Positions 18,141-26,899 are shown, counted from the stretch's first letter. The stretch: DNA of 64,000 nucleotides from Paenibacillus caseinilyticus (GCF_027533645.1 NZ_JAQAGY010000005.1:1-64000); one strand, 5' to 3'. Translations and numbers: made by a program. The notes: a model not told the origin generated them from the sequence alone.

Positions 18141-19400
18141 ATGCGGGTATTGGTTGTAGGCGGCGGAGGCCGCGAGCATGCGATTTGCTGGGCACTCCAG
18201 AAGAGCCCGAAGATCGGGGAGCTGTACTGCGCTCCGGGGAACGGGGGTATTGCTTCGGTAGCCGAGTGTGTGCCGATCGGCGTGCATCAGTTTGAAGAGA
18301 TCGGCCAGTTCGCCCTCGACAAGAAGATTGATCTGGTCGTCATCGGACCGGATGATCCGCTGGCGGCAGGGATCGTAGATCACCTCGAAGCCAAGAATCT
18401 AAAGGTGTTCGGCCCGCGCCAGAATGCGGCGATCATCGAAGGCAGCAAGGTGTTCACGAAAGAGCTCCTGAAGAAGTACAGCATTCCTACGGCTGCGTAC
18501 GAATCGTTCGAGCAGTATGACGCTGCGGCGGCTTATCTCGATCAGCTGCGGGCGCCCTACGTCATCAAGGCGGATGGGCTTGCCGCAGGGAAGGGCGTCA
18601 TCATCGCCCAGTCCAAGGAAGAAGCCGAGCAGGCGCTGCGCGAGATCATGGTCGACAAGATCTTCGGCGAGTCGGGCAATCAAGTCGTGATCGAGGAGTT
18701 CCTGACGGGACAAGAGATGTCGATCTTGGCGTTCGTAGACGGGGAGACCGTGAAACCGATGACCCCGGCGCAGGACCACAAAGCGGTATATGACGGCGAT
18801 AAAGGTCCGAATACGGGCGGTATGGGCACGTATACCCCGCTGCCGCACATCCCGCAGTCGATCATCGACGAAGCGATCGAGACGATCGTGAAGCCGACGG
18901 CGAAGGCCATGGTCTCCGAAGGCCGCCCGTTCCGCGGCGTCCTGTTCGCGGGACTCATGATCACGCCGGAGGGGCCGAAGACGATCGAGTTCAATGCGCG
19001 CTTCGGTGACCCGGAGACGCAGGTGGTGCTGCCGAGACTGCAGACCGACCTGCTCGAGATCTTCGTCGCCACGGTAGAAGGACGGCTCGGCGAGCTGGAC
19101 ATCCAGTGGAGCGATGAGGCGGCGGTCTGCGTCATTCTCGCGTCAGAAGGCTATCCGGGTCCTTACCCGAAAGGCCTGCCGATCGAGGGGCTGGAGCAGG
19201 TGACGGATGCCCTCGTGTTCCATGCCGGGACAGCGATCCAGGACGGAGCGGTCGTCACGAACGGCGGCCGGGTGCTGGGCGTTACGGCGCTAGGCCGCGA
19301 CATTGCCGAGGCCCGCAGCAAAGCTTACGCTGCAGCAGACGGTATCCGCTTCGATGGCAAGCATTATCGCACGGATATTGCCAAGAAAGCGTTGGTATAA
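18141..19400 (+). CDS. purD: Phosphoribosylamine-glycine ligase PurD
   Basis: A 419-aa ATP-grasp enzyme that joins glycine to phosphoribosylamine, giving GAR. MRVLVVGGGGREHAICWAL is the N-terminal nucleotide-fold motif. APYVIKADGLAAGKGVIIA, DHKAVYDGDKGPNTGGMGTY and the metal-binding IEFNARFGDPETQVVLPRL are all present. Last gene of the operon, as in Bacillus, and followed by a strong terminator. Confidence 0.97.
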   Translation: MRVLVVGGGGREHAICWALQKSPKIGELYCAPGNGGIASVAECVPIGVHQFEEIGQFALDKKIDLVVIGPDDPLAAGIVDHLEAKNLKVFGPRQNAAIIEGSKVFTKELLKKYSIPTAAYESFEQYDAAAAYLDQLRAPYVIKADGLAAGKGVIIAQSKEEAEQALREIMVDKIFGESGNQVVIEEFLTGQEMSILAFVDGETVKPMTPAQDHKAVYDGDKGPNTGGMGTYTPLPHIPQSIIDEAIETIVKPTAKAMVSEGRPFRGVLFAGLMITPEGPKTIEFNARFGDPETQVVLPRLQTDLLEIFVATVEGRLGELDIQWSDEAAVCVILASEGYPGPYPKGLPIEGLEQVTDALVFHAGTAIQDGAVVTNGGRVLGVTALGRDIAEARSKAYAAADGIRFDGKHYRTDIAKKALV

Positions 19401-19408
19401 TAGAGAAA

Positions 19409-19457
19409 AAGCCGGCTGGCGAAGACGAGAACCCTCGTTTCGCCAGCCGGCTTTTTT
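19409..19457 (+). terminator. Terminator of the purine operon
   Basis: GCCGGCTGGCGAA and TCGCCAGCCGGC form a long stem (extended by CGAG/CTCG) followed by six T. Confidence 0.95.
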
Positions 19458-19460
19458 GGG

Positions 19461-19843
19461 TATGGAGGACAGCCGACTCTCATGAAAGGCTCCCGCTTGG
19501 ATGGCAGAGGCCTCCGCCAGGGAAGGGACAAATCAAAGCTGGCGGGGGCATCAAGTATCTGAGCTTAAACTAGCCCTGATCTACCGTTAAGCATCGCTTG
19601 GAGGAGGAGTAACCGGCAGATGACGGAGGACGCCATGGAATCGGTAACGGCAATGGAAGACTGGAGTTAGGTACAAGTACCAACGGGAACCCAGCCGCCA
19701 TGCCAAGCAAAGGCTTATAGCAGAACCTGCGATGGCCATATGAACTTGGCATAGAGGGAGCGGCCGGAGACACCGCGGGGTACGGAGCTCTACCGCATCC
19801 CAGCCGGGTAAAGGACATCCAACGAAAGAGACGAGGAACCTGA
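19461..19843 (+). other. About 380 nt with no convincing gene
   Basis: Only one minus-strand open frame of 82 codons (19570-19818) is present. It is rich in Pro and Ser, lacks a ribosome binding site and shows no recognisable motif. No riboswitch, repeat or tRNA was recognised. Confidence 0.5.
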
Positions 19844-19849
19844 ATGTTT

Positions 19850-19981
19850 CTATTTGCGTCCGCTTCCTTTGATTACAATCTTATCCCAGTTGCGGTATAC
19901 GGAATAGACGGCGGCGGCGGCACCCAGAATCAAGATGCCGGACAGCCAATAGTGATGAACATAATAGGCGAACGAGCGCAT
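19850..19981 (-). CDS. Possible 43-aa single-pass membrane protein
   Basis: The minus strand encodes a short hydrophobic peptide with one membrane span (LSGILILGAAAAVYSVY) flanked by aromatic residues and a basic C-terminus (KGSGRK). The ATG at 19981 lies 9 nt after AAAGGGG. The same frame stays open upstream to 20182 but without a better start; that extension would overlap the glycosyltransferase start. No family recognised. Confidence 0.4.
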   Translation of the reverse strand: MRSFAYYVHHYWLSGILILGAAAAVYSVYRNWDKIVIKGSGRK

Positions 19982-20180
19982 CGCGTAAGGCCCCTTTGCA
20001 TCCCGCAGGTAGGCGGCGGGATTATCCGCGGGCCTGACGGGTTTTTGCTTATCATCTCCGGTGGAGCAGCTTGAAATACAAACAATACAAAATTCCCCAA
20101 AAAAACCCGTGGGAAGAGGAGGGTTTGACGATACAAAGGGAACAGGTATATTATGGTAAATAAGGGAGAGTGAAGAGAAC

Positions 20181-21413
20181 ATGGCTCATATACTGATGAT
20201 CAACCTGCCGGCGGAAGGGCACGTGAATCCAACGGTTGGCTTGGTGAAGGAACTGACGGCACGCGGTGAACAGGTAACCTACTACTGCACCGAGGATTTC
20301 AGGGAAAGACTCGAGAAAGCGGGAGCGGTTGTCCGGACGTATGATAATTACCTCGCCCAGATGCCGGAAGGGGGACCGTCCAGTATAGGAACGGACCCCA
20401 GGCAGATGATGAACTTCATGCTTCACGGGGCGGAGACGATGGTGCAGCACATTCTGCCGGAGGTCCGAGAAGAGACGTATGATTACGTCGTCTATGACAG
20501 CATGTGTATAGGCGGGTGGATCATCGCGGACATCCTGGGGCTGCCGAAGGTATGCTCCAGTACGACGTTCATAATGGGCCCGGAAATGCATGATATGATG
20601 CCGCCGCAGATGAAAGAGCGGTTCCAGCCGGATACGGAATCGGAGCTGTACCGTAAGAGCCAAGAGCCGGTGCAGCGGATGGAGCGGGAATTCGGCCTTG
20701 ATCTGAGCTCTCTGCAGCATGTGATGGGAATTGTCTCCCACCCGGGGGATCTGTCCATCGTATTCACTTCCCGCAAGTTTCAATTCGCGGGCGAGCGTTT
20801 CGATGAGACCTACCGGTTCGTCGGGCCTTCGATTGCCGATCGTTCGAACAGCGGAGACTTTCCTTTGGAGGCATTGGACGGACAATTCGTCATTTATATA
20901 TCGATGGGCACGGTGTTCAACGATCTGCAAGAATTCTATAAAACTTGCTTTGAAGCGTTCCGCGATACGGACGCCAAGGTAGTTCTGTCGATCGGTCGTA
21001 AAGTTAAGATAGAGGACCTGCCGGAACCGCCGGCGAATTTCCTCGTACGCTCTTATGTTCCTCAGCTCGAGGTGCTGCAGCATACCGACATCTTCTTCAC
21101 GCATGGCGGGATGAATTCAACGAGCGAAGGTCTCTACTACGGCGTACCGCTCGCGCTGCTGCCGGTATCGGCCGATCAGCCGATGGTAGCCGGCCGGGTA
21201 GCCAGCTTCGGAGCGGGCATCGCGCTGGATCACAGCCAGGTGACGCCGGAACTGCTGCGGGAGACGGCCGAGAAGCTGCGTGCAGACGCCTCTTTCAAAG
21301 AAAAGGCGGAGGAGCTCGGCGCCTCCTTGCGGGAAGCTGGAGGCGCGGCGCAGGCAGCGGAGGAAATCATCCGCTGGAGCCGTACCTTGGAGCCGCAGAC
21401 GCAGCAGCATTAA
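20181..21413 (+). CDS. Macrolide-type (MGT) glycosyltransferase
   Basis: A 410-aa GT-B fold glycosyltransferase of GT family 1, resembling Bacillus YjiC/YojK. The N-terminal acceptor domain begins AHILMINLPAEGHVNPTVGLVKEL, with the usual catalytic His in GHVNP. The C-terminal donor domain has VIYISMGTVFNDLQEFY and the nucleotide-sugar motif FFTHGGMNSTSEGLYYGVPL, followed by DQPMVAGRV. Such enzymes move a sugar from a UDP-sugar to small hydrophobic acceptors such as macrolides, flavonoids or glycolipids; the acceptor here cannot be told. RBS GGGAGAG. It seems to be transcribed alone. Confidence 0.9.
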   Translation: MAHILMINLPAEGHVNPTVGLVKELTARGEQVTYYCTEDFRERLEKAGAVVRTYDNYLAQMPEGGPSSIGTDPRQMMNFMLHGAETMVQHILPEVREETYDYVVYDSMCIGGWIIADILGLPKVCSSTTFIMGPEMHDMMPPQMKERFQPDTESELYRKSQEPVQRMEREFGLDLSSLQHVMGIVSHPGDLSIVFTSRKFQFAGERFDETYRFVGPSIADRSNSGDFPLEALDGQFVIYISMGTVFNDLQEFYKTCFEAFRDTDAKVVLSIGRKVKIEDLPEPPANFLVRSYVPQLEVLQHTDIFFTHGGMNSTSEGLYYGVPLALLPVSADQPMVAGRVASFGAGIALDHSQVTPELLRETAEKLRADASFKEKAEELGASLREAGGAAQAAEEIIRWSRTLEPQTQQH

Positions 21414-21458
21414 ATGGCAGTAGGCCGCCCCGCAGCAGAGTGAACGGCGCGGGGCGCC

Positions 21459-21506
21459 AAAAAAAGGACGGTGTTCCTCTTCGGGGTGAAGAGGGACACC
21501 GTCCTT
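21459..21506 (-). terminator. Terminator of the siderophore ABC operon (minus strand)
   Basis: AAGGACGGTGT and CCTCTTC pair with GAAGAGG and ACACCGTCCTT (one mismatch). The A run at 21459-21465 gives seven T on the minus strand, so it ends the operon coming from 24485. Confidence 0.88.
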
Positions 21507-21537
21507 GTGCATTATGGCACGGCAGAGGCCGGGCGGA

Positions 21538-22371
21538 TTACAAGGCAACCGCGGCTCTCGCCTGCGGTTTGCCTGCTGCCGCCGGCTTCTTGCCCTTGCC
21601 GACCGGGACGACCATCGGCGTGCCGAACAGCGGATCTTCGATGACGCGGCTCTCGAGCTCGAACACTTCGCGGATGAGCTTCTCCGTCACGATATCCTGC
21701 GGACGGCCTTCGGCCCACACTTTGCGATCCTTGATCGCCACGATATTATCGGCGTACCGGCAGGCGAGATTAATGTCATGCAGCACCATGACGATCGTGC
21801 GCTGCTCCTGCTCGTTGAGTTCGTACAGCAGATCCAGCACTTCGATCTGGTGGGCGAGATCGAGGTAAGTCGTCGGCTCGTCGAGGAGGATCGTCGGGGT
21901 GCCTTGGGCGAGGGTCATCGCGATCCAGGCACGCTGGCGCTGGCCGCCCGACAGGGAGTCGACGGTGCGCTCCGCGAGGGAGGCCATGTTCGTCAGCTCG
22001 AGGGCGCGCTGGACCATCCGCTCGTCCTCTTGACTCCACTGCTGGAGCCAGCTCTGGTAGGGATAGCGTCCCTGCTTGACCAGCTGCAGGACGGTAAGTC
22101 CTTCCGGAGCGGCCGGTCCCTGCGGAAGCATGGCCATCCTGCGGGCGATTTCCTTCGTCGACATGCGCGAGATCTCATTGCCGTCCAGGACGATAGAGCC
22201 CTTCTGGGGCTTAAGAAGTCTGGCGAGCGAGCGGAGCAGCGTCGACTTGCCGCAGCCGTTGCTGCCGATGAAGACGGTCACCTTCCCCTTCGGAATCCGA
22301 ACACTGAGCTCTTGAAAAATGCAGGTTTCGCCGTAGCACAGACACAGGTCTTTGGATTGAATGGCGGTCAT
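21538..22371 (-). CDS. Ferric-siderophore ABC transporter, ATP-binding protein
   Basis: A 277-aa ATPase of the FecE/FhuC type, which powers import of iron-siderophore complexes through the two FecCD permeases encoded upstream. Walker A is GSNGCGKST, the Q-loop region MLPQGPAAPEGLTV, the signature LSGGQRQR, Walker B ILLDEPTTYLD and the switch His MVLHD. ATG at 22371 is preferred to the GTG nine bases earlier because AAGGAGTG then lies 6 nt away. The C-terminal tail after VIEDPLFGTPMV is Lys/Ala-rich and longer than usual. Last gene of a three-gene Fur-type operon. Confidence 0.94.
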   Translation of the reverse strand: MTAIQSKDLCLCYGETCIFQELSVRIPKGKVTVFIGSNGCGKSTLLRSLARLLKPQKGSIVLDGNEISRMSTKEIARRMAMLPQGPAAPEGLTVLQLVKQGRYPYQSWLQQWSQEDERMVQRALELTNMASLAERTVDSLSGGQRQRAWIAMTLAQGTPTILLDEPTTYLDLAHQIEVLDLLYELNEQEQRTIVMVLHDINLACRYADNIVAIKDRKVWAEGRPQDIVTEKLIREVFELESRVIEDPLFGTPMVVPVGKGKKPAAAGKPQARAAVAL

Positions 22372-22434
22372 GGGAATCACTCCTTGAGTTTCTGCATGGC
22401 TGCAGTATGGATGAATGGATGGTTGGGTGACCGG

Positions 22435-23481
22435 TTACTGGTTCCGGCTGCGGTACAGCAGGTAGATGAAGAAAGGCGCACCGATCGCGGCAGTGAAGAC
22501 GCCCGCCGGGATGTCCAGCGGCGTGAACAGCGTGCGCCCGACGAGATCGGCGCCGAGCAGGATCAGCGCCCCGAGCAGGGCGGAGACCGGCAGCAGCGCG
22601 CCGAAGCTCGGCCCGACGAGCTTGCGGGCCATGTGCGGCGCCATCAGGCCGATGAAGGTGATCGCGCCGCCGAAGGCGCCGGCCGCCCCTGCGAGGGCTA
22701 CGCTGAACAGCAGGAGCAGCAGGCGCTGGCGCTGTACGGAGCTGCCCACGCTGAGCGCGACATCCTCGCCGAGCTCCTGGATATTGATATGACGCGAATA
22801 CAGCAGAACGAGCGGCAGCAGGACGGCGACATAGGGCAGAAGAATCAGCACGTCCTTCTCCCAGGAGACGCCGTAGATGCTTCCGGTCATGAACGTGAGC
22901 GCTTTGGTAGCCACCACTACGGGGCCGGTCAGCATCATCATGTGCGACAGCGAGCTCATCGCTGCAGAGAAGCCGATGCCGATGAGCACGAGGCGCAGCG
23001 GGGTGACGCCGCCCTTCCAGGCAAGGCTGTAGACGAGCGCCATGGCGGCAAAAGCACCGATAATCGCGGCGACCGGCAGCCACACGATGCTGGCCCGCTC
23101 GGTCAGGAAGAAGAAGAAAGCGACGGCGCCGAGCGTAGCACCGCCGGTCGCGCCTATCGTATCGGGCGACGCCAGCGGGTTGCGAACCACGCCCTGCAGG
23201 ATGGCACCCGACACGGCAAGGGCGGCACCGATCAGGATGCCGATGACGATGCGGGGCAGGCGCAGGGACCGGACGATCGTCTCGCTGGCATCCGCTCCGC
23301 TGCCGAGAATCGAGCGGATCACTTCGCCAGGCGGGATATAGACGCTGCCGATGCCCGTACTGAGCACGACGGCGGCAAGCAAAGCAGCCAGCAGCAGGAG
23401 CGTGACGAGCACGGCTCTGCGGCTGATCAAGAAGGAATAGGCGCTTCCCCGAAGGGTCATATAGCGGCTTGGACGGTTCAT
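22435..23481 (-). CDS. Ferric-siderophore ABC transporter permease (FecCD family)
   Basis: A 348-aa integral membrane protein with about nine to ten hydrophobic spans, the FecCD/BtuC fold. RSLRLPRIVIGILIGAALAVSGA followed by LQGVVRNPLASPDTIG is the typical conserved early block, and TFIGLMAPHMARKLVG the later one that includes the ATPase contact region. It overlaps the preceding permease gene by 4 nt (ATGA), so the two are coupled and probably form a heterodimer. Confidence 0.94.
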   Translation of the reverse strand: MNRPSRYMTLRGSAYSFLISRRAVLVTLLLLAALLAAVVLSTGIGSVYIPPGEVIRSILGSGADASETIVRSLRLPRIVIGILIGAALAVSGAILQGVVRNPLASPDTIGATGGATLGAVAFFFFLTERASIVWLPVAAIIGAFAAMALVYSLAWKGGVTPLRLVLIGIGFSAAMSSLSHMMMLTGPVVVATKALTFMTGSIYGVSWEKDVLILLPYVAVLLPLVLLYSRHINIQELGEDVALSVGSSVQRQRLLLLLFSVALAGAAGAFGGAITFIGLMAPHMARKLVGPSFGALLPVSALLGALILLGADLVGRTLFTPLDIPAGVFTAAIGAPFFIYLLYRSRNQ

Positions 23482-24485
23482 CGGAGCTGGCCCCCCCTCC
23501 GTGCGATATACACGAAGAAAGGCACGCCGATGATGGCGGTCGTCACGCCGACGTGCACTTCCTTCGGCAGGGCGATGAAGCGGGCCCCGACATCGGCGCC
23601 GACAAGCAGCAGCGCGCCCAACACGGCGCAGTAGGGCAACACCCAGCGGTGGTCGATGCCGACCACGAAGCGCACGATGTGCGGCACGATGATGCCCACG
23701 AAGACGATCGGGCCCGCTACGGCGACGGAACCGCCAGCGAGGATGACGATCACGAGCGCCGTCAGCGCCTTGATCAGGATCGTGCGCTGCCCGAGCCCCT
23801 TCGCCACGTCTTCGCCCATGGAGAGGACGTTGATATGCGAGGCGAGCAGCAGGGCTCCCAGCATCGCGGCGGCCATATAAGGCAGGACGGAGTAGAGCAT
23901 CTCCATCGTGCGGCCCGCCACGGAACCGACGAGCCAGAAGAGCACCTGGTCGAAGGCTTTGCCGCTCCCGAGCAGCAGACCCTGGGTCAGCGAGGCGAAG
24001 AATGCCGAGATGGCCGAGCCGGCCAGCGTTATCTTCATCGGGGTGAGTCCGTCCCGGCCGATGGAGCCTAGAACATAGACGGCGAGCGAGCTCACGCCCG
24101 CCCCTGCGAAGGCGATCCAGACGAATTCGGACAAGGAGGAAGCGTTCCAGATCGAGACGGACAGGACAATCGCGAACGCGGCTCCCGCGTTCACGCCGAA
24201 GACGCTCGGTGAAGCCAGCGGGTTGCGGGTGATTGCCTGCATCAGGGCGCCGGCCACTGCGAGGGAACCGCCTACGGCGGCCGCGATCAGGGCGCGGGGC
24301 ATACGGGCCGTCTGAATGATGAGATGCTCGTTCGACCCGTTGAAGCTGCGGTACGCCGAGACGATCTGCTCCCAGCTGTAGGTCTGGATGCCGAACATGA
24401 CGCTGGCCAGCATGACTAGCGCCAGGAGCAGCGCCGAGACCGCGAGGCCGGTGATTTTGAAGGAGAGAGAACGTTCATTATGCAT
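23478..24485 (-). CDS. Ferric-siderophore ABC transporter permease (FecCD family)
   Basis: A 335-aa membrane protein, partner of the next permease. Family blocks are RMPRALIAAAVGGSLAVAGA, then MQAITRNPLASPSVFGVNAG, and VGIIVPHIVRFVVGIDHR. It is the first gene of the minus-strand operon. Its promoter region is shared with the divergent binding-protein gene and holds several Fur-box-like sites. Confidence 0.94.
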   Translation of the reverse strand: MHNERSLSFKITGLAVSALLLALVMLASVMFGIQTYSWEQIVSAYRSFNGSNEHLIIQTARMPRALIAAAVGGSLAVAGALMQAITRNPLASPSVFGVNAGAAFAIVLSVSIWNASSLSEFVWIAFAGAGVSSLAVYVLGSIGRDGLTPMKITLAGSAISAFFASLTQGLLLGSGKAFDQVLFWLVGSVAGRTMEMLYSVLPYMAAAMLGALLLASHINVLSMGEDVAKGLGQRTILIKALTALVIVILAGGSVAVAGPIVFVGIIVPHIVRFVVGIDHRWVLPYCAVLGALLLVGADVGARFIALPKEVHVGVTTAIIGVPFFVYIARRGGQLR

Positions 24486-24607
24486 AAGGATGGACAGCCT
24501 GCTTTCCTGCGGATCGACTGGATGACAGAATAAGATGACCCCTGGCAGGTCATTTAGATCATTAACGGTATGCCATATGATTAAAGGAAAGAACTCTTTT
24601 CATTGTA

Positions 24608-24715
24608 TGAGAACGGTTATCAGCTGTCAATGAATTTGAGAATCATTATCAAAAAAGGATTGACAAGATACATGACACCCTTTACTATGAACGATGTTAA
24701 TGATAATCGTTATCA
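24608..24715. promoter_or_regulatory. Three Fur-box-like operators in the divergent iron-uptake promoter
   Basis: Compared with the 7-1-7 Fur core TGATAATNATTATCA, the region has TGAGAATCATTATCA (24637-24651, one difference), TGATAATCGTTATCA (24701-24715, one difference) and a weaker TGAGAACGGTTATCA (24608-24622, three differences). Two of them flank the plus-strand promoter. Iron-replete Fur would shut both directions. Confidence 0.88.
24660..24688 (+). promoter_or_regulatory. Promoter of the siderophore-binding protein gene
   Basis: TTGACA (24660-24665), 17 bases, TACTAT (24683-24688). A Fur-like box ends 8 nt upstream of the -35 and another begins 12 nt after the -10, fitting direct repression. 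Confidence 0.8.
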
Positions 24716-24790
24716 ACTGCCGGCATGCCTACAACCTATAGAGAACTGCAGGCCGGACACTTTTAGATGTACGACACCAGGAGGTCACTT

Positions 24791-25789
24791 ATGCAACGAA
24801 TCAAGGGAATCACAGGCAAAACATCCGCAGGGCTGCTCGCCATCCTCATGCTGCTCTCCGTCTGGCTTACGGCCTGCGGCTCGAAACCGGCCGAGCAAGT
24901 GGCACCCGGATCCGCGGCGGGTACGCAAACCAATGCACCGGCACAGGCTCCGCTCAAAATCAAACATGCAATGGGAGAAACCGAAGTGCCTGCGAATCCC
25001 AAGCGGGTCGTCATTCTGACCAATGAAGGAACGGAAGCACTGCTGTCGCTCGGAATCAAACCCGTCGGTGCCGTGAAATCCTGGACGGGCAGCCCTTGGT
25101 ATGATCATATTAAATCGGACATGGAAGGCGTAACGGTCGTCGGCGAAGAAAGCCAGGCGAACCTGGAGCTCATCGCTTCGCTGAAGCCGGACCTGATTAT
25201 CGGCACCAAGATGCGACAGGAGAAAGTGTACGACCAGCTCAAAGCCATTGCCCCTACTGTCTTCTCGGAGACGCTGCGCGGCGAGTGGAAGAACAACTAC
25301 CGTCTGTATGCTGAAGCGGTGGGCAAGAAAGCCGAAGGCGAGAAGGTCATCGCGGACTTCGACAAGCGCATTGAGAACTTCAAGGCGAAGGCGGGCGACA
25401 AGCTGAACCAGAAGGTATCCGTGGTTCGCTTCATGGCCGGCAAGACGAGAATATATCTGCAGGACACGTTCACTGGCATTATCTTCAGCCAAATCGGGAT
25501 CAAGCGCCCGGAGAATAAGTACAAGGACACCTTCGTGGAAGAGATCACGAAAGAGCGTCTGCCGGAAGTCGATGCGGATATGCTCTTCTACTTCACCTAT
25601 GAGACGGGAGACGGCAAAGCGGGCCAGCAGGAGAAAGACTGGCTGAACGATCCGCTCTGGAAGAACCTAAATGTCGTGAAGGCGGGCAAGGTGCGGCAGG
25701 TGAACGATGCGATCTGGAATACGGCGGGCGGCGTCAAAGCGGCGAACCTGATGCTGGACGATCTCGAGAAAATTTACGAAATCAAATAA
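24791..25789 (+). CDS. Ferric-siderophore substrate-binding lipoprotein
   Basis: A 332-aa class III binding protein. It captures an iron complex outside the membrane for the divergently encoded FecCD permeases and ATPase. The signal peptide ends in the lipobox LTAC (Cys at about residue 25), followed by a Pro/Ala/Gln-rich linker. The two lobes begin KRVVILTNEGTEALLSLGI and continue through ELIASLKPDLIIGTKMRQEK, typical of the periplasmic-binding fold for iron-dicitrate or hydroxamate siderophores. The exact ligand cannot be told. The start at 24791 has AGGAGG six bases upstream; a further ATG at 24767 lacks one. Confidence 0.93.
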   Translation: MQRIKGITGKTSAGLLAILMLLSVWLTACGSKPAEQVAPGSAAGTQTNAPAQAPLKIKHAMGETEVPANPKRVVILTNEGTEALLSLGIKPVGAVKSWTGSPWYDHIKSDMEGVTVVGEESQANLELIASLKPDLIIGTKMRQEKVYDQLKAIAPTVFSETLRGEWKNNYRLYAEAVGKKAEGEKVIADFDKRIENFKAKAGDKLNQKVSVVRFMAGKTRIYLQDTFTGIIFSQIGIKRPENKYKDTFVEEITKERLPEVDADMLFYFTYETGDGKAGQQEKDWLNDPLWKNLNVVKAGKVRQVNDAIWNTAGGVKAANLMLDDLEKIYEIK

Positions 25790-25811
25790 ACGATTAAGCA
25801 TAGTAAGCAAG

Positions 25812-25854
25812 ATAACCCTCTTTTCCCTGACGGGAGAAGAGGGTTATTGTTTTG
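25812..25854 (+). terminator. Terminator after the binding-protein gene
   Basis: ATAACCCTCTT and TCCC pair with GGGA and AAGAGGGTTAT around a TGAC loop; a T-rich stretch follows. Confidence 0.85.
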
Positions 25855-25947
25855 CCGCAGCATGCATAAGGAGAGGGAGGTTAATGCAAAATAGGATGGG
25901 TCCAAACGGGCTGAAGACAAACCTTTCCTTAGGAGGAACACCAATCC

Positions 25948-26283
25948 ATGTTTACTATTTCGGCACAGCTGAACCAATGCCAGCAAACGATCCAGCACCT
26001 CATGCAGCAGACGCAAGTCGCCAGCGGCGATTATCAAAAACTGCTGCAGCAAGAGCAGCAGAATTCCCAGCAGCTGGAGCTGCTTGCCCAGCGCGAGCGT
26101 CAAGCCGTCCAAGTGATCCAAACCGCTCTGCAGGGCCACCAGGCAGCCTTGCAGCAGCTGCAGCAGGTAGCTCAGGTTTGTTCCCAGCTGGAGCAAAGCT
26201 TGGCTCAGCTGAGCAATGCAAATATAGGGGGACTGGCCCAGCAACAGCAAGGCCAGCTCTACCGCGGCAACCTGTACCAATAA
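25948..26283 (+). CDS. Glutamine-rich coiled-coil protein of unknown function
   Basis: A 111-aa protein in which about 35 residues are Gln (roughly one third). The hydrophobic positions are spaced as in a continuous helix or coiled coil from about residue 5 to 90 (for example LLQQEQQNSQQLELLAQRER). The short C-terminal tail is QQQQ then LYRGNLYQ. No signal peptide or membrane span. The ATG follows TTAGGAGGAACACCAATCC, a very strong site, and the gene has its own terminator, so it appears genuinely expressed. Role unknown; a structural or spore-associated role is possible but not shown. Confidence 0.75.
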   Translation: MFTISAQLNQCQQTIQHLMQQTQVASGDYQKLLQQEQQNSQQLELLAQRERQAVQVIQTALQGHQAALQQLQQVAQVCSQLEQSLAQLSNANIGGLAQQQQGQLYRGNLYQ

Positions 26284-26320
26284 GCAAGGGCCGGCTTGGC
26301 TGCCGGCATGCCACAAGCGC

Positions 26321-26349
26321 CGGTCTCCGATGAGGGGGCCGTTTTTTTT
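26321..26349 (+). terminator. Terminator after the Gln-rich gene
   Basis: CGGTCTCC pairs with GGGGGCCG (two G-T pairs) around GATGA, followed by eight T. Confidence 0.85.
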
Positions 26350-26409
26350 GACTTAAAGGACGGTGAAACCGTTTATTTTGAAGAGAGAAGAAACAGGGCG
26401 CAGAGCATC

Positions 26410-26445
26410 TTGACAAATCTTACTGTAATAAATATAATTACAGTA
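26410..26445 (+). promoter_or_regulatory. Consensus sigma-A promoter with overlapping palindromic operator
   Basis: TTGACA (26410-26415), 17 bases, TATAAT (26433-26438): both hexamers match consensus. A perfect inverted repeat, TACTGTAAT (26421-26429) and ATTACAGTA (26437-26445) with a 7-nt spacer, covers the spacer and -10. This is the expected position for autorepression by the Rrf2-family product of the next gene. Confidence 0.88.
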
Positions 26446-26467
26446 CAGGGATAAGGGAGGGCAAACG

Positions 26468-26899
26468 GTGAACAGCGAATTCACGATTGCGGTACACAGC
26501 CTCGTACTGCTCGCCTACCGGCCGGACCACATGGCAACCAGCGATATCATTGCTCACAATGTCAGCACACACCCCGCCCGGGTGCGCAAGGTCATGGCCT
26601 GCTTGAAGAAGAAGGGTTATGTGGCAACGAAGGAAGGCAGCGGAGGCGGCTTCATTCTCAGCTGCGATCCGGATGAAGTGACCCTGGCGGAGATTTACCG
26701 GGTGACCTCCATCGGTTCGATCAAGCCGTCGTGGTGTTCCGGCAGTACGGAAGAGGAGTGCCTGGTCGCCTGCAATATCGCAGGCGTGATGGACGGCATC
26801 TTCACCGAAGCAGAGGAAGGCATGCTGATGTATTTGGAGCGCCTAACGCTTCGCGGGGTGCTTGACAGGCTGAAGACCGCCCAGCGAGAGAAGCGCTAG
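26468..26899 (+). CDS. Rrf2-family transcriptional regulator
   Basis: A 143-aa winged-helix regulator (GTG start after AAGGGAGGGCAAACG). Residues about 1-75 form the Rrf2 DNA-binding domain: FTIAVHSLVLLAY, then TSDIIAHNVSTHPARVRKVMACLKK and the wing KEGSGGGFILS. Residues about 95-110 contain three cysteines (WCSGSTEEECLVACNI, spacing C-7-C-3-C), which could hold a metal or Fe-S cluster or sense redox state. The spacing differs from IscR, so the ligand is uncertain. A perfect palindrome over its own promoter suggests autoregulation. No obvious target gene is adjacent. Confidence 0.88.
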   Translation: MNSEFTIAVHSLVLLAYRPDHMATSDIIAHNVSTHPARVRKVMACLKKKGYVATKEGSGGGFILSCDPDEVTLAEIYRVTSIGSIKPSWCSGSTEEECLVACNIAGVMDGIFTEAEEGMLMYLERLTLRGVLDRLKTAQREKR

